DNA of 64,000 nt from Serratia sarumanii (lineage in GTDB: Bacteria; Pseudomonadota; Gammaproteobacteria; Enterobacterales; Enterobacteriaceae): the NCBI RefSeq assembly GCF_029962605.1, contig NZ_CP124750.1, positions 2,666,001 through 2,730,000 on the forward strand. Reading direction: 5' to 3'. Positions 8,868 to 17,130 of this stretch are shown one piece after another. A model generated the notes under the pieces. The model was not told the origin of the DNA and made no database searches. It worked only from the letters and a program-made list of their open reading frames with translations. Within the stretch, counting starts at the first letter, position 1; the number at the start of each line of letters is the position of its first letter. Made by a program: the position numbers and the translations under genes.

Positions 8868-10181
8868 CTAGCGCAGCGGCTCGCCGCCGGTTTCGCGCAG
8901 CAGCGGCAGCACCGCCAGCGAAGCCAGCGTCGCCAGCATCAAATAGACGGCGGGCGCCAGCAGCGAGCCGCTCAGCGCGATCGACTGCGAGGCGATGTAC
9001 TGGGCAAAACCGCCGAAGATCGCCACCCCGAGGCTGTAGACCAACGCAAACCCCAAAGCGCGAATGCGCTGCGGGAACAGCTCCGAAATCATCAGCATGG
9101 TCGGCACCGAACCGAGCGTGGTCAACCCGACCAGCAGCGCGACAATCAGCAACAGCACCGCCGGATGCGGCACCGCGCTCAGCCACCAAAACGCCGGCAG
9201 GGCCACGATCAGAATCGCGATCCGCGACCAACGGATCAGCGGCAGGCGGCCGTAACGATCGCACCAGTGCCCGACCAGCAGGCTGCCGCCGAAGGTGACA
9301 AGCCCCGCCAGCAGCATCGCGGCATAGCCGTAGGCCTGCGCCATCCCCAAGTATTTCACCGCGTAGGTGCCGAGATAATACATCGAGATGTAAGTGGCGA
9401 CGGTGGCGCCGATGGTCAGCATCACGCCGAGCACCACCGCCCGCGAGTGCTTGCGCAACTGCGCGGGTGGCTCGTGCGCCCGCGGCACCGACGGCCGATC
9501 GCTCTCCAGCCCTAGACGCAGCCAGCAACCGAGCGGCGCCAGCGCCACGCCGATAAAGAAAGGAATACGCCATCCCCACTCGGCCATGGCGTTCGGCTCG
9601 CCGGAAAGCACCGGCAAGGCCGCGCTGAGCGCCAGCGCGGTGACGCCGCCAACCACGGTGGCGATGCCCTGCGTCGCCAACGACCAGCTGGAATAGAAGC
9701 CGCGCCGGTTGGGCGGCGCCGACTCCACCAGCAACGACATCGACGCCCCTACCTCGCCGCCCGCCGCCACGCCCTGGATCAGGCGCGCCGCTACCAAGGT
9801 GACGGTTCCCCAGTAGCCGGCGCTGGCGTAGGTCGGCGCAAAGCCGATCATCGCCGTGCCCAGGCTCATCAAGGAAATCGTCAGGATCATCGCCGGTTTG
9901 CGGCCGCAGCGATCGGCATAGGCGCCAATCAGAATGCCGCCCAGCGGCCGCATGAAGAAGCTGACGCCAAACGTCGCGAACGCCAACAGCAATGCCAAAT
10001 GCGGATCGCTGGACGGTGGAAAGAACAATACGCTGATGTAAATAACGAAGAAGTTATAAATACCGAAGTCGAAAAACTCCAGCGCATTACCGAAAGAGGC
10101 GGCGAATATGATCTTTTTGCCGCTGGCGTTCGGAGCCGATATTATTGCCGTTTGAGTTTCAGCCGTATTTTCACTCATCAT
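8868..10181 (-). CDS. MFS transporter of the metabolite:H+ symporter (MHS) type
   Basis: This 437-residue membrane protein has about twelve hydrophobic segments. The family signatures are visible: FGNALEFFDFGIYNFF at the start of helix 1, MRPLGGILIGAYADRCGRKPAM between helices 2 and 3, RLIQGVAAGGEVGAS in helix 4, and GHWCDRYGRLPLI in the second half. These place it with ProP/KgtP/citrate-type proton symporters. An internal ATG one codon later fits the ribosome site equally well. It lies 27 bp downstream of an M20 amidohydrolase on the same strand, so the pair is probably one operon. I infer uptake of the amidohydrolase substrate, perhaps an N-acyl amino acid or a similar carboxylate. The substrate itself cannot be read from sequence. 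Confidence 0.85.
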   Translation of the reverse strand: MMSENTAETQTAIISAPNASGKKIIFAASFGNALEFFDFGIYNFFVIYISVLFFPPSSDPHLALLLAFATFGVSFFMRPLGGILIGAYADRCGRKPAMILTISLMSLGTAMIGFAPTYASAGYWGTVTLVAARLIQGVAAGGEVGASMSLLVESAPPNRRGFYSSWSLATQGIATVVGGVTALALSAALPVLSGEPNAMAEWGWRIPFFIGVALAPLGCWLRLGLESDRPSVPRAHEPPAQLRKHSRAVVLGVMLTIGATVATYISMYYLGTYAVKYLGMAQAYGYAAMLLAGLVTFGGSLLVGHWCDRYGRLPLIRWSRIAILIVALPAFWWLSAVPHPAVLLLIVALLVGLTTLGSVPTMLMISELFPQRIRALGFALVYSLGVAIFGGFAQYIASQSIALSGSLLAPAVYLMLATLASLAVLPLLRETGGEPLR

Positions 10182-10208
10182 TATCTTCCCTGTTATTATT
10201 TTTCGCGT

Positions 10209-11372
10209 TTATTTTAAATACGCTTCCGCCAACGCTGCCCAATAATGGCTGCCGGCCGCCAGACAGCCGTCGTTAAAGTCATATCCCGGGTTATGCACCA
10301 TGCAGCTGCCTTCGCCATCGCCGTTGCCGATGATCAGGTAACAGCCCTGCGGGTGCGCATCGAGCATGAAGGCGAAATCTTCGCTGCCCATCAGCGGCCG
10401 GGCGCCATAGTGCGCGCGAGCGGCGCCGAACTGCTGCTGTGCCACGCGGTGGGCGAAACGGGTTATCCCTTCGTCGTTGACCAGCACCGGCGTGCCGTTA
10501 ACGTGTTCCACCACCGCGTGAGCGCCGAAGCTTGCCGCCTGCGCCTCGATCAGCGCCGGAATGCGCGCCAGCAAGGTTGCGCGCGCCTGGCGATCCAGCG
10601 AGCGCACGCTGAGCTTCATCTCCGCGCTGTCCGGGATCACGTTGGCCGCCTCACCGGCCTTGATGCTGCCGACGGTGATCACCGCCGCTTCCAGCGGATC
10701 GATATTGCGCGAGACGATGCTCTGCAGGGAAACGGTGATATGCGAGGCCACCAGCACCGGATCGATCGTCAGCTGCGGGATGGCGCCGTGGCCGCCACGC
10801 CCCTGCACCCGCACGTTGAACTGATCCATCGAGGCCATAAACGGGCCGTGCTGGAAGAAGAACTCACCGAGCGGCATGCCCGGCATGTTGTGCATGGCGA
10901 AGATGGCGTCGCAGGGGAAGCGCTCGAACAGCCCCTGTTCCACCATGCGCGCGCCGCCGTTCAGCATCTCTTCCGCCGGTTGGAAAATCAGGTGCAGCGT
11001 GCCGTTGAAGTTGCGCGTATGCGCCAGGTAACGGGCGGCGCCGAGCAGCATGGTGGTATGGCCGTCATGGCCGCAGGCGTGCATGCGGTTGGCCACGCTG
11101 CTGCTCCAGGGTTTGCCGGTGTTCTCCTCGATCGGCAAGGCATCCATATCGGCGCGCAGCCCGAGGCTTTTCACGCCGTCGCCCGCCCGCAGCGTGCCCA
11201 CCACGCCGGTGCCCGCCAATCCGCGGTGCACCTCATAACCCCACGAACTCAGATAATCCGCGACCAGATCGCTGGTGCGAAACTCTTCGAAACCCAATTC
11301 GGGGTGCTGATGAATATCGTGCCGAATAGCCGTGAGCTGCGGTAAATACCCTTCGATGATTTTATTTATCAT
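10209..11372 (-). CDS. M20-family amidohydrolase (HipO/N-acyl amino acid hydrolase type)
   Basis: This 387-residue cytoplasmic metallohydrolase cleaves amide bonds of N-acylated or amidated amino acids. Metal-site motifs of the M20D group are visible: DIHQHPELGFEEF near the N terminus, LRADMDALPIEE, HACGHDGHTTMLLGAA, and the PAEEMLNGGARM segment with the catalytic acidic pair. The lid (dimerisation) domain around residues 180-290 is present. The ribosome site AAAGGA precedes the ATG. It is the first gene of a two-gene leftward unit with the MHS transporter. Hippurate hydrolase and IAA-amino acid hydrolase belong to this family, but the exact substrate is unknown. Confidence 0.88.
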   Translation of the reverse strand: MINKIIEGYLPQLTAIRHDIHQHPELGFEEFRTSDLVADYLSSWGYEVHRGLAGTGVVGTLRAGDGVKSLGLRADMDALPIEENTGKPWSSSVANRMHACGHDGHTTMLLGAARYLAHTRNFNGTLHLIFQPAEEMLNGGARMVEQGLFERFPCDAIFAMHNMPGMPLGEFFFQHGPFMASMDQFNVRVQGRGGHGAIPQLTIDPVLVASHITVSLQSIVSRNIDPLEAAVITVGSIKAGEAANVIPDSAEMKLSVRSLDRQARATLLARIPALIEAQAASFGAHAVVEHVNGTPVLVNDEGITRFAHRVAQQQFGAARAHYGARPLMGSEDFAFMLDAHPQGCYLIIGNGDGEGSCMVHNPGYDFNDGCLAAGSHYWAALAEAYLK

Positions 11373-11757
11373 AATTACATTCCTTTCGTGATTTTATTAT
11401 TTATTTGGTGAATGAATAAACCTGAGGGTGAAAATAAAGGTATAACACGGCATGAATAATTTTATTTCGGCTCGCCTCGACAGATAAAATAATAATCCGC
11501 CAGACGCCGTATCCAGATAAAAAACGACAATGATTCGCTGTACGCGCCGCGAAAATGCAGAATGAATAACTGCCCGGGATTCTGTGGGCGGCAGCCTGCG
11601 CCAACGCTGTTTCATCACTTTGTTTTTACACTAAAACCCCACCTGCTTCACATTTCTCATCCGACCTGCCGCGGTTCAGCGGCAAAACTTCTACTGTTAA
11701 AACGTCATTCCAAATAACAACGTCGATTTTTACCTCTGTACGCCAAGGAGTTGTTTC
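11373..11757. other. Divergent intergenic region, M20 operon / cstA
   Basis: This 385-bp AT-rich region carries the promoters of two divergent units. A half-site TCACATTT at 11648-11655 matches the right arm of a CRP box, which would suit the catabolite control known for cstA in E. coli, but the left arm is poor. AAGGAG lies just before the cstA ATG. The short frames here have no coding character. Confidence 0.4.
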
Positions 11758-13824
11758 ATGAAAAACATCAGGTCCGGACTTATCTGGCTGCTGGTGGCGT
11801 TGGTCGGCGCCTTCGCCTTCGCCATGCTGGCGCTCAGCCGCGGCGAACACGTCAACGCCGTCTGGCTGGTGGTCGCCGCCGTCGCCTGCTACAGCATCGC
11901 CTACCGCTTCTATAGCCGGTTCATTGCCGACAAGGTCTTTGAGCTGGACGACCGCCGTCTGACCCCGGCCGAACGCCGCAACGACGGCCTGGACTATGTG
12001 CCCACCAACAAATGGGTGCTGTTCGGCCACCACTTCGCCGCCATCGCCGGCGCCGGGCCGCTGGTGGGGCCGATTCTGGCCGCGCAGATGGGCTTCCTGC
12101 CGGGGACCATCTGGATCCTGGTCGGCGTCATGCTGGCCGGCGCGGTGCAGGATTTCCTGGTGCTGTTCATTTCCACGCGCCGCGACGGGCGTTCGCTGGG
12201 GGAAATGGCCAAGCAAGAGTTGGGCGCCTTCGCCGGGGTGATCACCATGCTCGGCGCGCTGGGGGTGATGATCATCATCCTGTCGGCGCTGGCGCTGGTG
12301 GTGGTAAAAGCGCTGGCCGACAGCCCGTGGGGGCTGTTCACCATCGCCGCCACCATCCCGATCGCGCTGTTCATGGGCATCTACATGCGTTTTATCCGGC
12401 CGGGCAAAATCGCTGAAATTTCGGTGATCGGCTTCGTGCTGATGCTGCTGGCGATCATTTACGGCGGCAACGTGGCGCAAGATCCCTACTGGGGGCCGTT
12501 CTTCACGCTGCACGGCACCACCCTGACCTGGGTGCTGGTGATCTACGGCTTCGTCGCTTCGGTGCTGCCGGTGTGGCTGCTGCTGGCGCCGCGCGACTAC
12601 CTTTCCACCTTTATGAAAATCGGCGTCATCATCGGCCTGGCCATCGGCATCGTCTTCGCCATGCCGGAGATGAAAATGCCGGCGGTCTCGCGCTTCATCG
12701 ACGGCAGCGGCCCGGTGTTCGCCGGCGCCCTGTTCCCGTTCCTGTTCATCACCATCGCCTGCGGCGCCATTTCCGGCTTCCACGCGCTGGTCTCCAGCGG
12801 CACCACGCCCAAGCTGGTGGAGCGCGAAAGCCACATTCGCTTTATCGGTTACGGCGCCATGTTGATGGAGTCTTTCGTCGCCATCATGGCGCTGATCTGC
12901 GCCTCGGTGCTGGATCCGGGGGTTTACTTCGCCATGAACTCACCGGCGGCGCTAATAGGCACCACGGTGGAAAATGCTTCGCAGGTCATCAACAGCTGGG
13001 GCTTTATCGTCACGCCGGAAACGCTGGCGCTGATCGCCAAAGAGGTGGGTGAGAACTCCATCCTGTCGCGCGCCGGCGGCGCCCCGACCTTCGCCGTGGG
13101 CATGGCACACATCATCAGCGAGGTGTTCAACAGCCGGGCGATGATGGCCTTCTGGTACCACTTCGCCATTCTGTTCGAAGCGCTGTTCATTCTGACCGCC
13201 GTCGACGCCGGCACCCGCGCCTGCCGCTTTATGGTGCAGGATCTGGTGGGCGTGGCGGTGCCGCAGCTGGCCAACAACCGTTCGTGGTTCGGCAACCTGG
13301 CGGGCACCACGGTGGCGGTGGCCGGCTGGGGCTTCTTCGTGTATCAGGGCGTGGTCGATCCGCTCGGCGGCATCAATACCCTGTGGCCGCTGTTCGGCAT
13401 CGGCAACCAGATGCTGGCGTCAATGGCGCTGATCCTCGGCACCGTGGTGCTGTTCAAAATGAAAAAACAGCGTTACGCCTGGGTCACCATTCTGCCGACC
13501 GCCTGGCTGTTCGTCACCTCCATGACCGCCGGCTGGCAGAAGATCTTCCATGAGAAACCGAGCATCGGCTTCCTGGCGCAGGCGAAGAAATTTTCCACCG
13601 GCATCGAGCAAGGCACGATCATTGCGCCGGCCAAATCGCTGAAAGACATGGAAACCATCGTATTCAGCAACCAAATCAACGCCGCGCTGTGCGGGTTCTT
13701 TATGCTGGTGGCGGTGACCATGCTGATCGCCGCCTTCTTCGCGATCCGCCGGGCGTTGCGCTCCGAACAGCCGACGACGCATGAGGTCAGCGCCGCGCTG
13801 CGGGAGGAGACCGGCCGCGGCTGA
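11758..13824 (+). CDS. cstA: Carbon starvation protein CstA, pyruvate/peptide transporter family
   Basis: This 688-residue inner-membrane protein has about 16-18 hydrophobic helices. CstA-family proteins take up pyruvate (CstA and BtsT in E. coli); CstA has also been tied to peptide use during starvation. Conserved blocks are intact: DGLDYVPTNKWVLFGHHFAAIAGAGPL, LLAPRDYLSTFMKIG, FPFLFITIACGAISGFHALVSSGTTPK and VDPLGGINTLWPLFGI. Details such as STRRDGRSLGE, SRAGGAPTFAVGMAHI and TAGWQK are closer to CstA than to BtsT. The small ybdD-like partner that often follows cstA was not recognised downstream. A canonical ribosome site (AAGGAG) sets the start. Confidence 0.88.
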   Translation: MKNIRSGLIWLLVALVGAFAFAMLALSRGEHVNAVWLVVAAVACYSIAYRFYSRFIADKVFELDDRRLTPAERRNDGLDYVPTNKWVLFGHHFAAIAGAGPLVGPILAAQMGFLPGTIWILVGVMLAGAVQDFLVLFISTRRDGRSLGEMAKQELGAFAGVITMLGALGVMIIILSALALVVVKALADSPWGLFTIAATIPIALFMGIYMRFIRPGKIAEISVIGFVLMLLAIIYGGNVAQDPYWGPFFTLHGTTLTWVLVIYGFVASVLPVWLLLAPRDYLSTFMKIGVIIGLAIGIVFAMPEMKMPAVSRFIDGSGPVFAGALFPFLFITIACGAISGFHALVSSGTTPKLVERESHIRFIGYGAMLMESFVAIMALICASVLDPGVYFAMNSPAALIGTTVENASQVINSWGFIVTPETLALIAKEVGENSILSRAGGAPTFAVGMAHIISEVFNSRAMMAFWYHFAILFEALFILTAVDAGTRACRFMVQDLVGVAVPQLANNRSWFGNLAGTTVAVAGWGFFVYQGVVDPLGGINTLWPLFGIGNQMLASMALILGTVVLFKMKKQRYAWVTILPTAWLFVTSMTAGWQKIFHEKPSIGFLAQAKKFSTGIEQGTIIAPAKSLKDMETIVFSNQINAALCGFFMLVAVTMLIAAFFAIRRALRSEQPTTHEVSAALREETGRG

Positions 13825-14328
13825 GTCTCGCCGTTAGGAGAAACGGCCGGCCTCTTGAGCAGTGCACTGCTTAAGGGGTTGGGCCGTTACCGCGCCGGTG
13901 GGCAATATTGCGTTTACGGCGGCATCCGCCTCCGCCTCACCGATCAACGGACTGCTGCAGCTGTTTTATTTCTTGCCTGCCTAGGCTATTTCTATTTTTT
14001 GCTTTCGCTCAGTTGCGTATGGCACGACTGGCACCCGGCCATGCCGTTCGCCTGACGCTAGACCACAACGTGCAGTAAAGACACGAGATAGGAGGTAGGA
14101 GATAGGAGATAGGAGATAGGAGATAGGAGATAGGAGATAGGAGATAGGAGATAGGAGATAGGAGATTTTCAGGGACTACTCGGGAACATACATACCAGAA
14201 GCTTCGGTGCAATGGGCATTTACCGAAGTGCAAAGAAACTGAAGTATCACAAGGGTATCATTGCTGATCTTCCATTATCGTTATGTTATATTTCAGATTG
14301 TTTTAAAACGTAACATAAGGAAATGATT
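13825..14328. other. Non-coding stretch after cstA with palindrome and heptamer repeat
   Basis: This 504-bp stretch has no convincing gene. It contains a weak GCCGTT/AACGGC hairpin at 13830-13847, a near-perfect 22-bp palindrome at 13854-13875 centred on AGCAGTGCACTGCT, and a tandem heptamer array at 14085-14166. After the array the base composition shifts to AT-rich, marking the edge of the accessory island. AAGG at 14317-14320 is the ribosome site of the next gene. Confidence 0.55.
14085..14166. repeat. Tandem heptamer GAGATAG, 11.7 copies
   Basis: Eleven complete 7-bp units run head to tail from 14085 to 14161 and are followed by a partial GAGAT. The second unit reads GAGGTAG and the rest are identical. 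Such an array is prone to slippage, so copy number may differ between isolates. It lies 163 bp before an AT-rich gene pair and about 260 bp after cstA. Confidence 0.95.
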
Positions 14329-14940
14329 ATGAAAAAGAGACATATGGCATGCTTGCTCTATATATTGATGGGAATTGCAGAATACGCAAACGCTAACTCA
14401 ACAATTCAAGCACTCGCAAACTGCGATGCATCATTTTTTAAAGAAATACAGAATGATGGGAATTTAAAGTCGCTCATCCCTTCGTTAGATATATCCATGT
14501 TAAAAACCACCGGAAAATTATCGTTCCCGACCACATTTACATCCCCGGAAGGCATTGAGGTTAATAGTTTTATTGTTACTTATACCGACTTTGATAAATA
14601 CAAAGAAATTAGCACATTTGATGTGAAAGGCCAATTCTACTATTGGGGATTTGAGTCCCTTCAATCCTTTAATGAGATTGTGAAAATTCTATCCCAGAAA
14701 ATCAACCTAGTTAAAATTGGAAATATTTACACCTACAACCCAATGATACGAAACACCGTTGATGGCCAATGGATGGCTAATAACTCAGCCGTTGACGGTG
14801 TAGCACCAGAAGAGAACTCAGCAGAAAAATTGTTTATAATAGAAGACAATAAAGAGAAAGGTGTTGTGAGTATCATGTGTACATTACAAGGGAAAATTAC
14901 TGACAAAGACTTATATCTTACTGGGTTATTGAAAAAATGA
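14329..14940 (+). CDS. Secreted or periplasmic protein of unknown function
   Basis: I do not recognise this 203-residue protein. Its N terminus (MKKRHMACLLYILMGIAEYANA) looks like a signal peptide, predicting export. The mature part has two cysteines (NCDASFF and IMCTLQG) that could form one disulfide, and no other motif I can name. I start at the second in-frame ATG because the AAGGA site is then correctly spaced; starting at 14323 would add two residues. The gene is clearly more AT-rich than the backbone, suggesting transfer. Its last bases overlap the next gene in an ATGA, so the two are translationally coupled and probably work together at the cell envelope. Confidence 0.75.
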   Translation: MKKRHMACLLYILMGIAEYANANSTIQALANCDASFFKEIQNDGNLKSLIPSLDISMLKTTGKLSFPTTFTSPEGIEVNSFIVTYTDFDKYKEISTFDVKGQFYYWGFESLQSFNEIVKILSQKINLVKIGNIYTYNPMIRNTVDGQWMANNSAVDGVAPEENSAEKLFIIEDNKEKGVVSIMCTLQGKITDKDLYLTGLLKK

Positions 14941-15401
14941 AAAAATACAACCAATTGATCATCACACTCTTAGGTTTCGCACTCATATCAGGTTGTAGCA
15001 GCGAAAAATCAAAAGACACATCTCCACCACCAGGGTATACCAAATTATTCCAGGGAAGCGACTCGATTACCTACCTGAAGAAAATGGACTCGTGGCATTA
15101 CCAGGGCAATAGCGACATTATTCAATTTGAGATGATTATTTCATTCTTTAAAGAGGATACGGTAGTTGGTAAAAAGTTTCAATCCATAAAAGAAAAAATA
15201 CTTTATGATTGCAATACCGAAAATAAGTACACAAAACTCCCCATTGGCTTCTTCTCTGACAAATATGCAACGGGAAAAGCGATTGTTCCCTACCCACTCA
15301 GTTCGAGCAGGTGGCTTATCGCAGAAAATAACAGTCTTGACGCTATTGGATGGCAAAATTATTGCGTGAAATATAAGAAGGCCATCGACGCACAAAGTTG
15401 A
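14937..15401 (+). CDS. Small lipoprotein, surface-adhesin-E-like
   Basis: This 154-residue protein has a clear lipoprotein signal (lipobox LISGC, Cys20), so it should be a lipid-anchored periplasmic or outer-membrane protein. The second half, with LYDCNTENKY, then SSRWLIAENNSLDAIGWQNYC, resembles the adhesin-E/small-lipoprotein pattern of two conserved cysteines flanking a W-x-I segment; that match is from memory and tentative. It overlaps the preceding gene by four bases and is followed by a strong hairpin, so the two form a short operon pointing toward the CDI locus. Composition is AT-rich. A direct link to CDI is not shown. Confidence 0.75.
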   Translation: MKKYNQLIITLLGFALISGCSSEKSKDTSPPPGYTKLFQGSDSITYLKKMDSWHYQGNSDIIQFEMIISFFKEDTVVGKKFQSIKEKILYDCNTENKYTKLPIGFFSDKYATGKAIVPYPLSSSRWLIAENNSLDAIGWQNYCVKYKKAIDAQS

Positions 15402-15414
15402 CAATCCACTTTAA

Positions 15415-15443
15415 TAAAAGAGGCTTATTTCGAGCCTCTTTTA
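15415..15443 (+). terminator. Terminator of the lipoprotein operon
   Basis: A perfect 11-bp stem (TAAAAGAGGCT and complement) with a 7-base loop starts 13 bases after the stop codon. The right arm itself provides the T-rich tail. The symmetric sequence could also stop leftward transcription from the CDI side. Confidence 0.8.
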
Positions 15444-15463
15444 TGACATATATCAAACACACT

Positions 15464-15661
15464 AATCCTTCTCCTTGTTGAATATCGGGCTGATGCTGCC
15501 GTCGTTGGCATGTTCGGTATCCCGGTTTAGCTGCGCCACATCCTGTTGCTGTTTGTCGGTGTCACGGACTATCAGCGTTCCCTCACTGACCCCGGCTTTT
15601 GTCGTACCCTCGGCGTGCCCGCTGTTGTTGGCACCCGACAAGGTGCCGCCGGCAGTTACAC
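15464..15661 (-). pseudogene. Fragment of a CdiA/filamentous haemagglutinin gene
   Basis: On the leftward strand this roughly 200-bp piece encodes [20 protein letters not shown] and, further on, [20 protein letters not shown], nearly identical to the pre-VENN region of cdiA (about 21145-21340) and of the orphan module (about 18690-18880). It has no start, ends abruptly at both sides and stops after NKEKD. It is the remains of another cdiA 3' module. Confidence 0.85.
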
Positions 15662-15698
15662 ATAAAAGCAACTACCCCAGCCAAGGACAGGCAACTAC

Positions 15699-16055
15699 TT
15701 ACGGATGGTAAGGCTGGTAATCTTCGAATTCCCAAGCAAAAACACGAGAGAGTTTCTGAGCAATCTCCATCCAGTCATCGCCTTCACATTGATCGATGTA
15801 ATCGGTGATGGTTTTGGTTATCTCATCCAAATCGTATTTACGTACCAGCAACGTGTGACGCATCAGTTCCGGCAGCCAGTGGTGCTTGCAGAGCCATTCA
15901 GGGGTGCAGATAAAAACATCAAAATGATTGATTCCCTCCTCCCCTACTGGCCCTATACATAAATGAGCTAAAAATTGAAAACAATCATTCTGCTCAGGTT
16001 GATAGCTTGATAAATCAAACCAATCACAGCCAATACTTCTTAGAGATGCCTTCAT
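15699..16055 (-). CDS. Imm8-type immunity protein
   Basis: This 118-residue acidic protein, with PVGEEGINHFDVFICTPEWL and a DYIDQCEGDDW segment, fits the Imm8 immunity family as I remember it. Such proteins sit directly after polymorphic-toxin C termini and neutralise them in the cytoplasm. Its ATG overlaps the stop of the toxin fragment in a TAATG, so the two were once translationally coupled. The toxin fragment lacks its delivery region, so this is now an orphan immunity gene that may still protect against siblings carrying that toxin. No terminator is evident; a cdiA fragment follows after 37 bp. Confidence 0.75.
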   Translation of the reverse strand: MKASLRSIGCDWFDLSSYQPEQNDCFQFLAHLCIGPVGEEGINHFDVFICTPEWLCKHHWLPELMRHTLLVRKYDLDEITKTITDYIDQCEGDDWMEIAQKLSRVFAWEFEDYQPYHP

Positions 16056-16318
16056 TATTTTCCACCCAAAATGTTTAAGTGACCGTTACCAATCTTATCC
16101 ATTTTTCCTGTTTCAATATTCTTTGTATAACTTTCAAAGTTGGCCTGAGTTCCTGTTGGATTTAACGAACCTGGAGTATTTGGCTTTTCTTTTGGCGAAC
16201 GGTAAATTCTGGTTCCATCGGCACTTACTAACCCTGTACCATCACTCGTTGGTCGTGCCCCTTCCCCAACCCAAATTTTACCCAAGCAATCGGCTTCTTC
16301 TTTGCTGCCTGAGCCAAT
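16055..16318 (-). pseudogene. C-terminal toxin fragment of a CdiA-type protein
   Basis: The open frame reads GSGSKEEADCLGKIWVGEGA at its start and NGHLNILGGK at its end, about 85 residues. This is a polymorphic-toxin C terminus of a kind I have seen described only as a haemagglutinin C-terminal domain; I cannot name its activity. Upstream it is joined directly to a piece of cdiA from a different, more N-terminal region (16319-16420), so the export domains are missing. The Imm8-type gene follows with a one-base overlap. It could be expressed only from an internal start such as the GTG-like codon near 16285. Confidence 0.65.
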
Positions 16319-16420
16319 TAGGAGGCGCTGATACCCGCCGTGTTGGTGGCGCCTTGTGCTGCACCTCTGTCTCCCGGCTGCAAGCCGGCGGCGGCGTTTT
16401 TCGCCTCAGCAGACGCGATC
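16319..16420 (-). repeat. cdiA-derived fragment
   Basis: About 100 bp match the intact cdiA near 22190-22291 with a few differences (the TAGGAGGCGCTGATAC start is identical). It marks a deletion junction: the matching cdiA region lies more than 1.5 kb upstream of the toxin end, yet here it abuts the toxin fragment directly. Confidence 0.8.
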
Positions 16421-16481
16421 ACTACACTCGAGTTTACCCCGGTCCTCATGACAACTGACGTTTCAGCATCACACACTCTAG

Positions 16482-16703
16482 ATCACCACCGTCACCGATA
16501 AGACCACCTGGCGCGAACTCTGCCAGGCCAGCCAACAGCGGCAAGATTTGGGGGCCGACCAGGCGCGAGAGAACGGCGAGCAGGTTATCGCTGGCGACTG
16601 GCTAAGTCAGCCCGGGATCACCGAGGCGGAACACCTGGAGGTCTCTGCTGCGCCCGGTGTGATCCGGTTGCGGCGGCGAGAAGTGGGAGGATTTAGAGAT
16701 TAG
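16482..16703 (+). pseudogene. SymE-like toxin remnant, N terminus missing
   Basis: The rightward frame contains EQVIAGDWLSQPGI followed by a hydrophobic AAPGVIRLRRRE ending, the pattern of the SymE C-terminal half (a swapped-hairpin AbrB-like fold). SymE is the SOS-induced toxin of a type I toxin-antitoxin system and similar genes cluster with polymorphic-toxin loci. A stop codon (16479-16481) precedes the first recognisable codon and there is no start, so this looks like a truncated relic. It lies between two leftward CDI modules. The family assignment is from memory and moderate. Confidence 0.4.
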
Positions 16704-16709
16704 AAGCAC

Positions 16710-16731
16710 AACCCCGGTCAAGACCGGGGTT
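16710..16731. terminator. Bidirectional hairpin between the SymE remnant and an immunity gene
   Basis: A perfect 10-bp stem AACCCCGGTC/GACCGGGGTT has a 2-base centre. It lies 7 bases after the SymE-like stop and 6 bases beyond the immunity gene stop, and short T-rich stretches occur on the right. Confidence 0.6.
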
Positions 16732-16737
16732 ACTGTT

Positions 16738-17130
16738 TTAATTCAGAAGATCCATTGAAACATTGCCTGTATCAAAGAACTCTTTAAAGATCCTGACAAC
16801 AAGATCAAAGTCCTTAGTAAGCTGCCGCTTCGGCCAGTAATTACCAAGAATCATGACATTTTCCCCAGAAGAAGAAGTTTGATCCCATATAGACCTTACA
16901 TCGCTCCCAGACTCATCATATTCAAGCAAAGTCACCAGATAAAAGCCATTCTCTGCCTCAACACTGAGTCTTTCAGGCCCAACTTCTGGAGCATTAATGA
17001 TCCTAATATTTACACTACCACTACTATTCTTCAAAATATTTAAAAAATCGAGCACATCGGGCCATAAAGGGGACTCATTTCTGGCATATTTCTCACCAGC
17101 CAATAGACACGAAAGTTCATAATTCATCAT
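16738..17130 (-). CDS. Immunity protein for the orphan deaminase toxin (DUF6911-like)
   Basis: This is a 130-residue acidic protein when started at the ATG that overlaps the toxin stop (ATGA); the frame is open a little further upstream but that is toxin coding sequence. The ending WPKRQLTKDFDLVVRIFKEF, then FDTGNVSMDLLN, matches the DUF6911 group as I recall it, which accompanies CDI and other polymorphic toxins. It should bind and block the toxin encoded just upstream. A terminator hairpin follows. Because the upstream toxin reading frame carries an amber codon, this gene may be retained mainly for protection against neighbouring cells. Confidence 0.75.
   Translation of the reverse strand: MMNYELSCLLAGEKYARNESPLWPDVLDFLNILKNSSGSVNIRIINAPEVGPERLSVEAENGFYLVTLLEYDESGSDVRSIWDQTSSSGENVMILGNYWPKRQLTKDFDLVVRIFKEFFDTGNVSMDLLN

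Noticed and set aside
11397..11618. 73-codon leftward frame upstream of the M20 gene
   Set aside because: AT-rich intergenic DNA with no ribosome site and no similarity; more likely promoter DNA.
13855..14055. 66-codon rightward frame after cstA
   Set aside because: It does not resemble the YbdD partner expected after cstA, and contains the palindrome at 13854-13875 and a weak start context.
14085..14166. Possible CRISPR array
   Set aside because: The units are 7 bp with no spacers; it is a simple tandem repeat.
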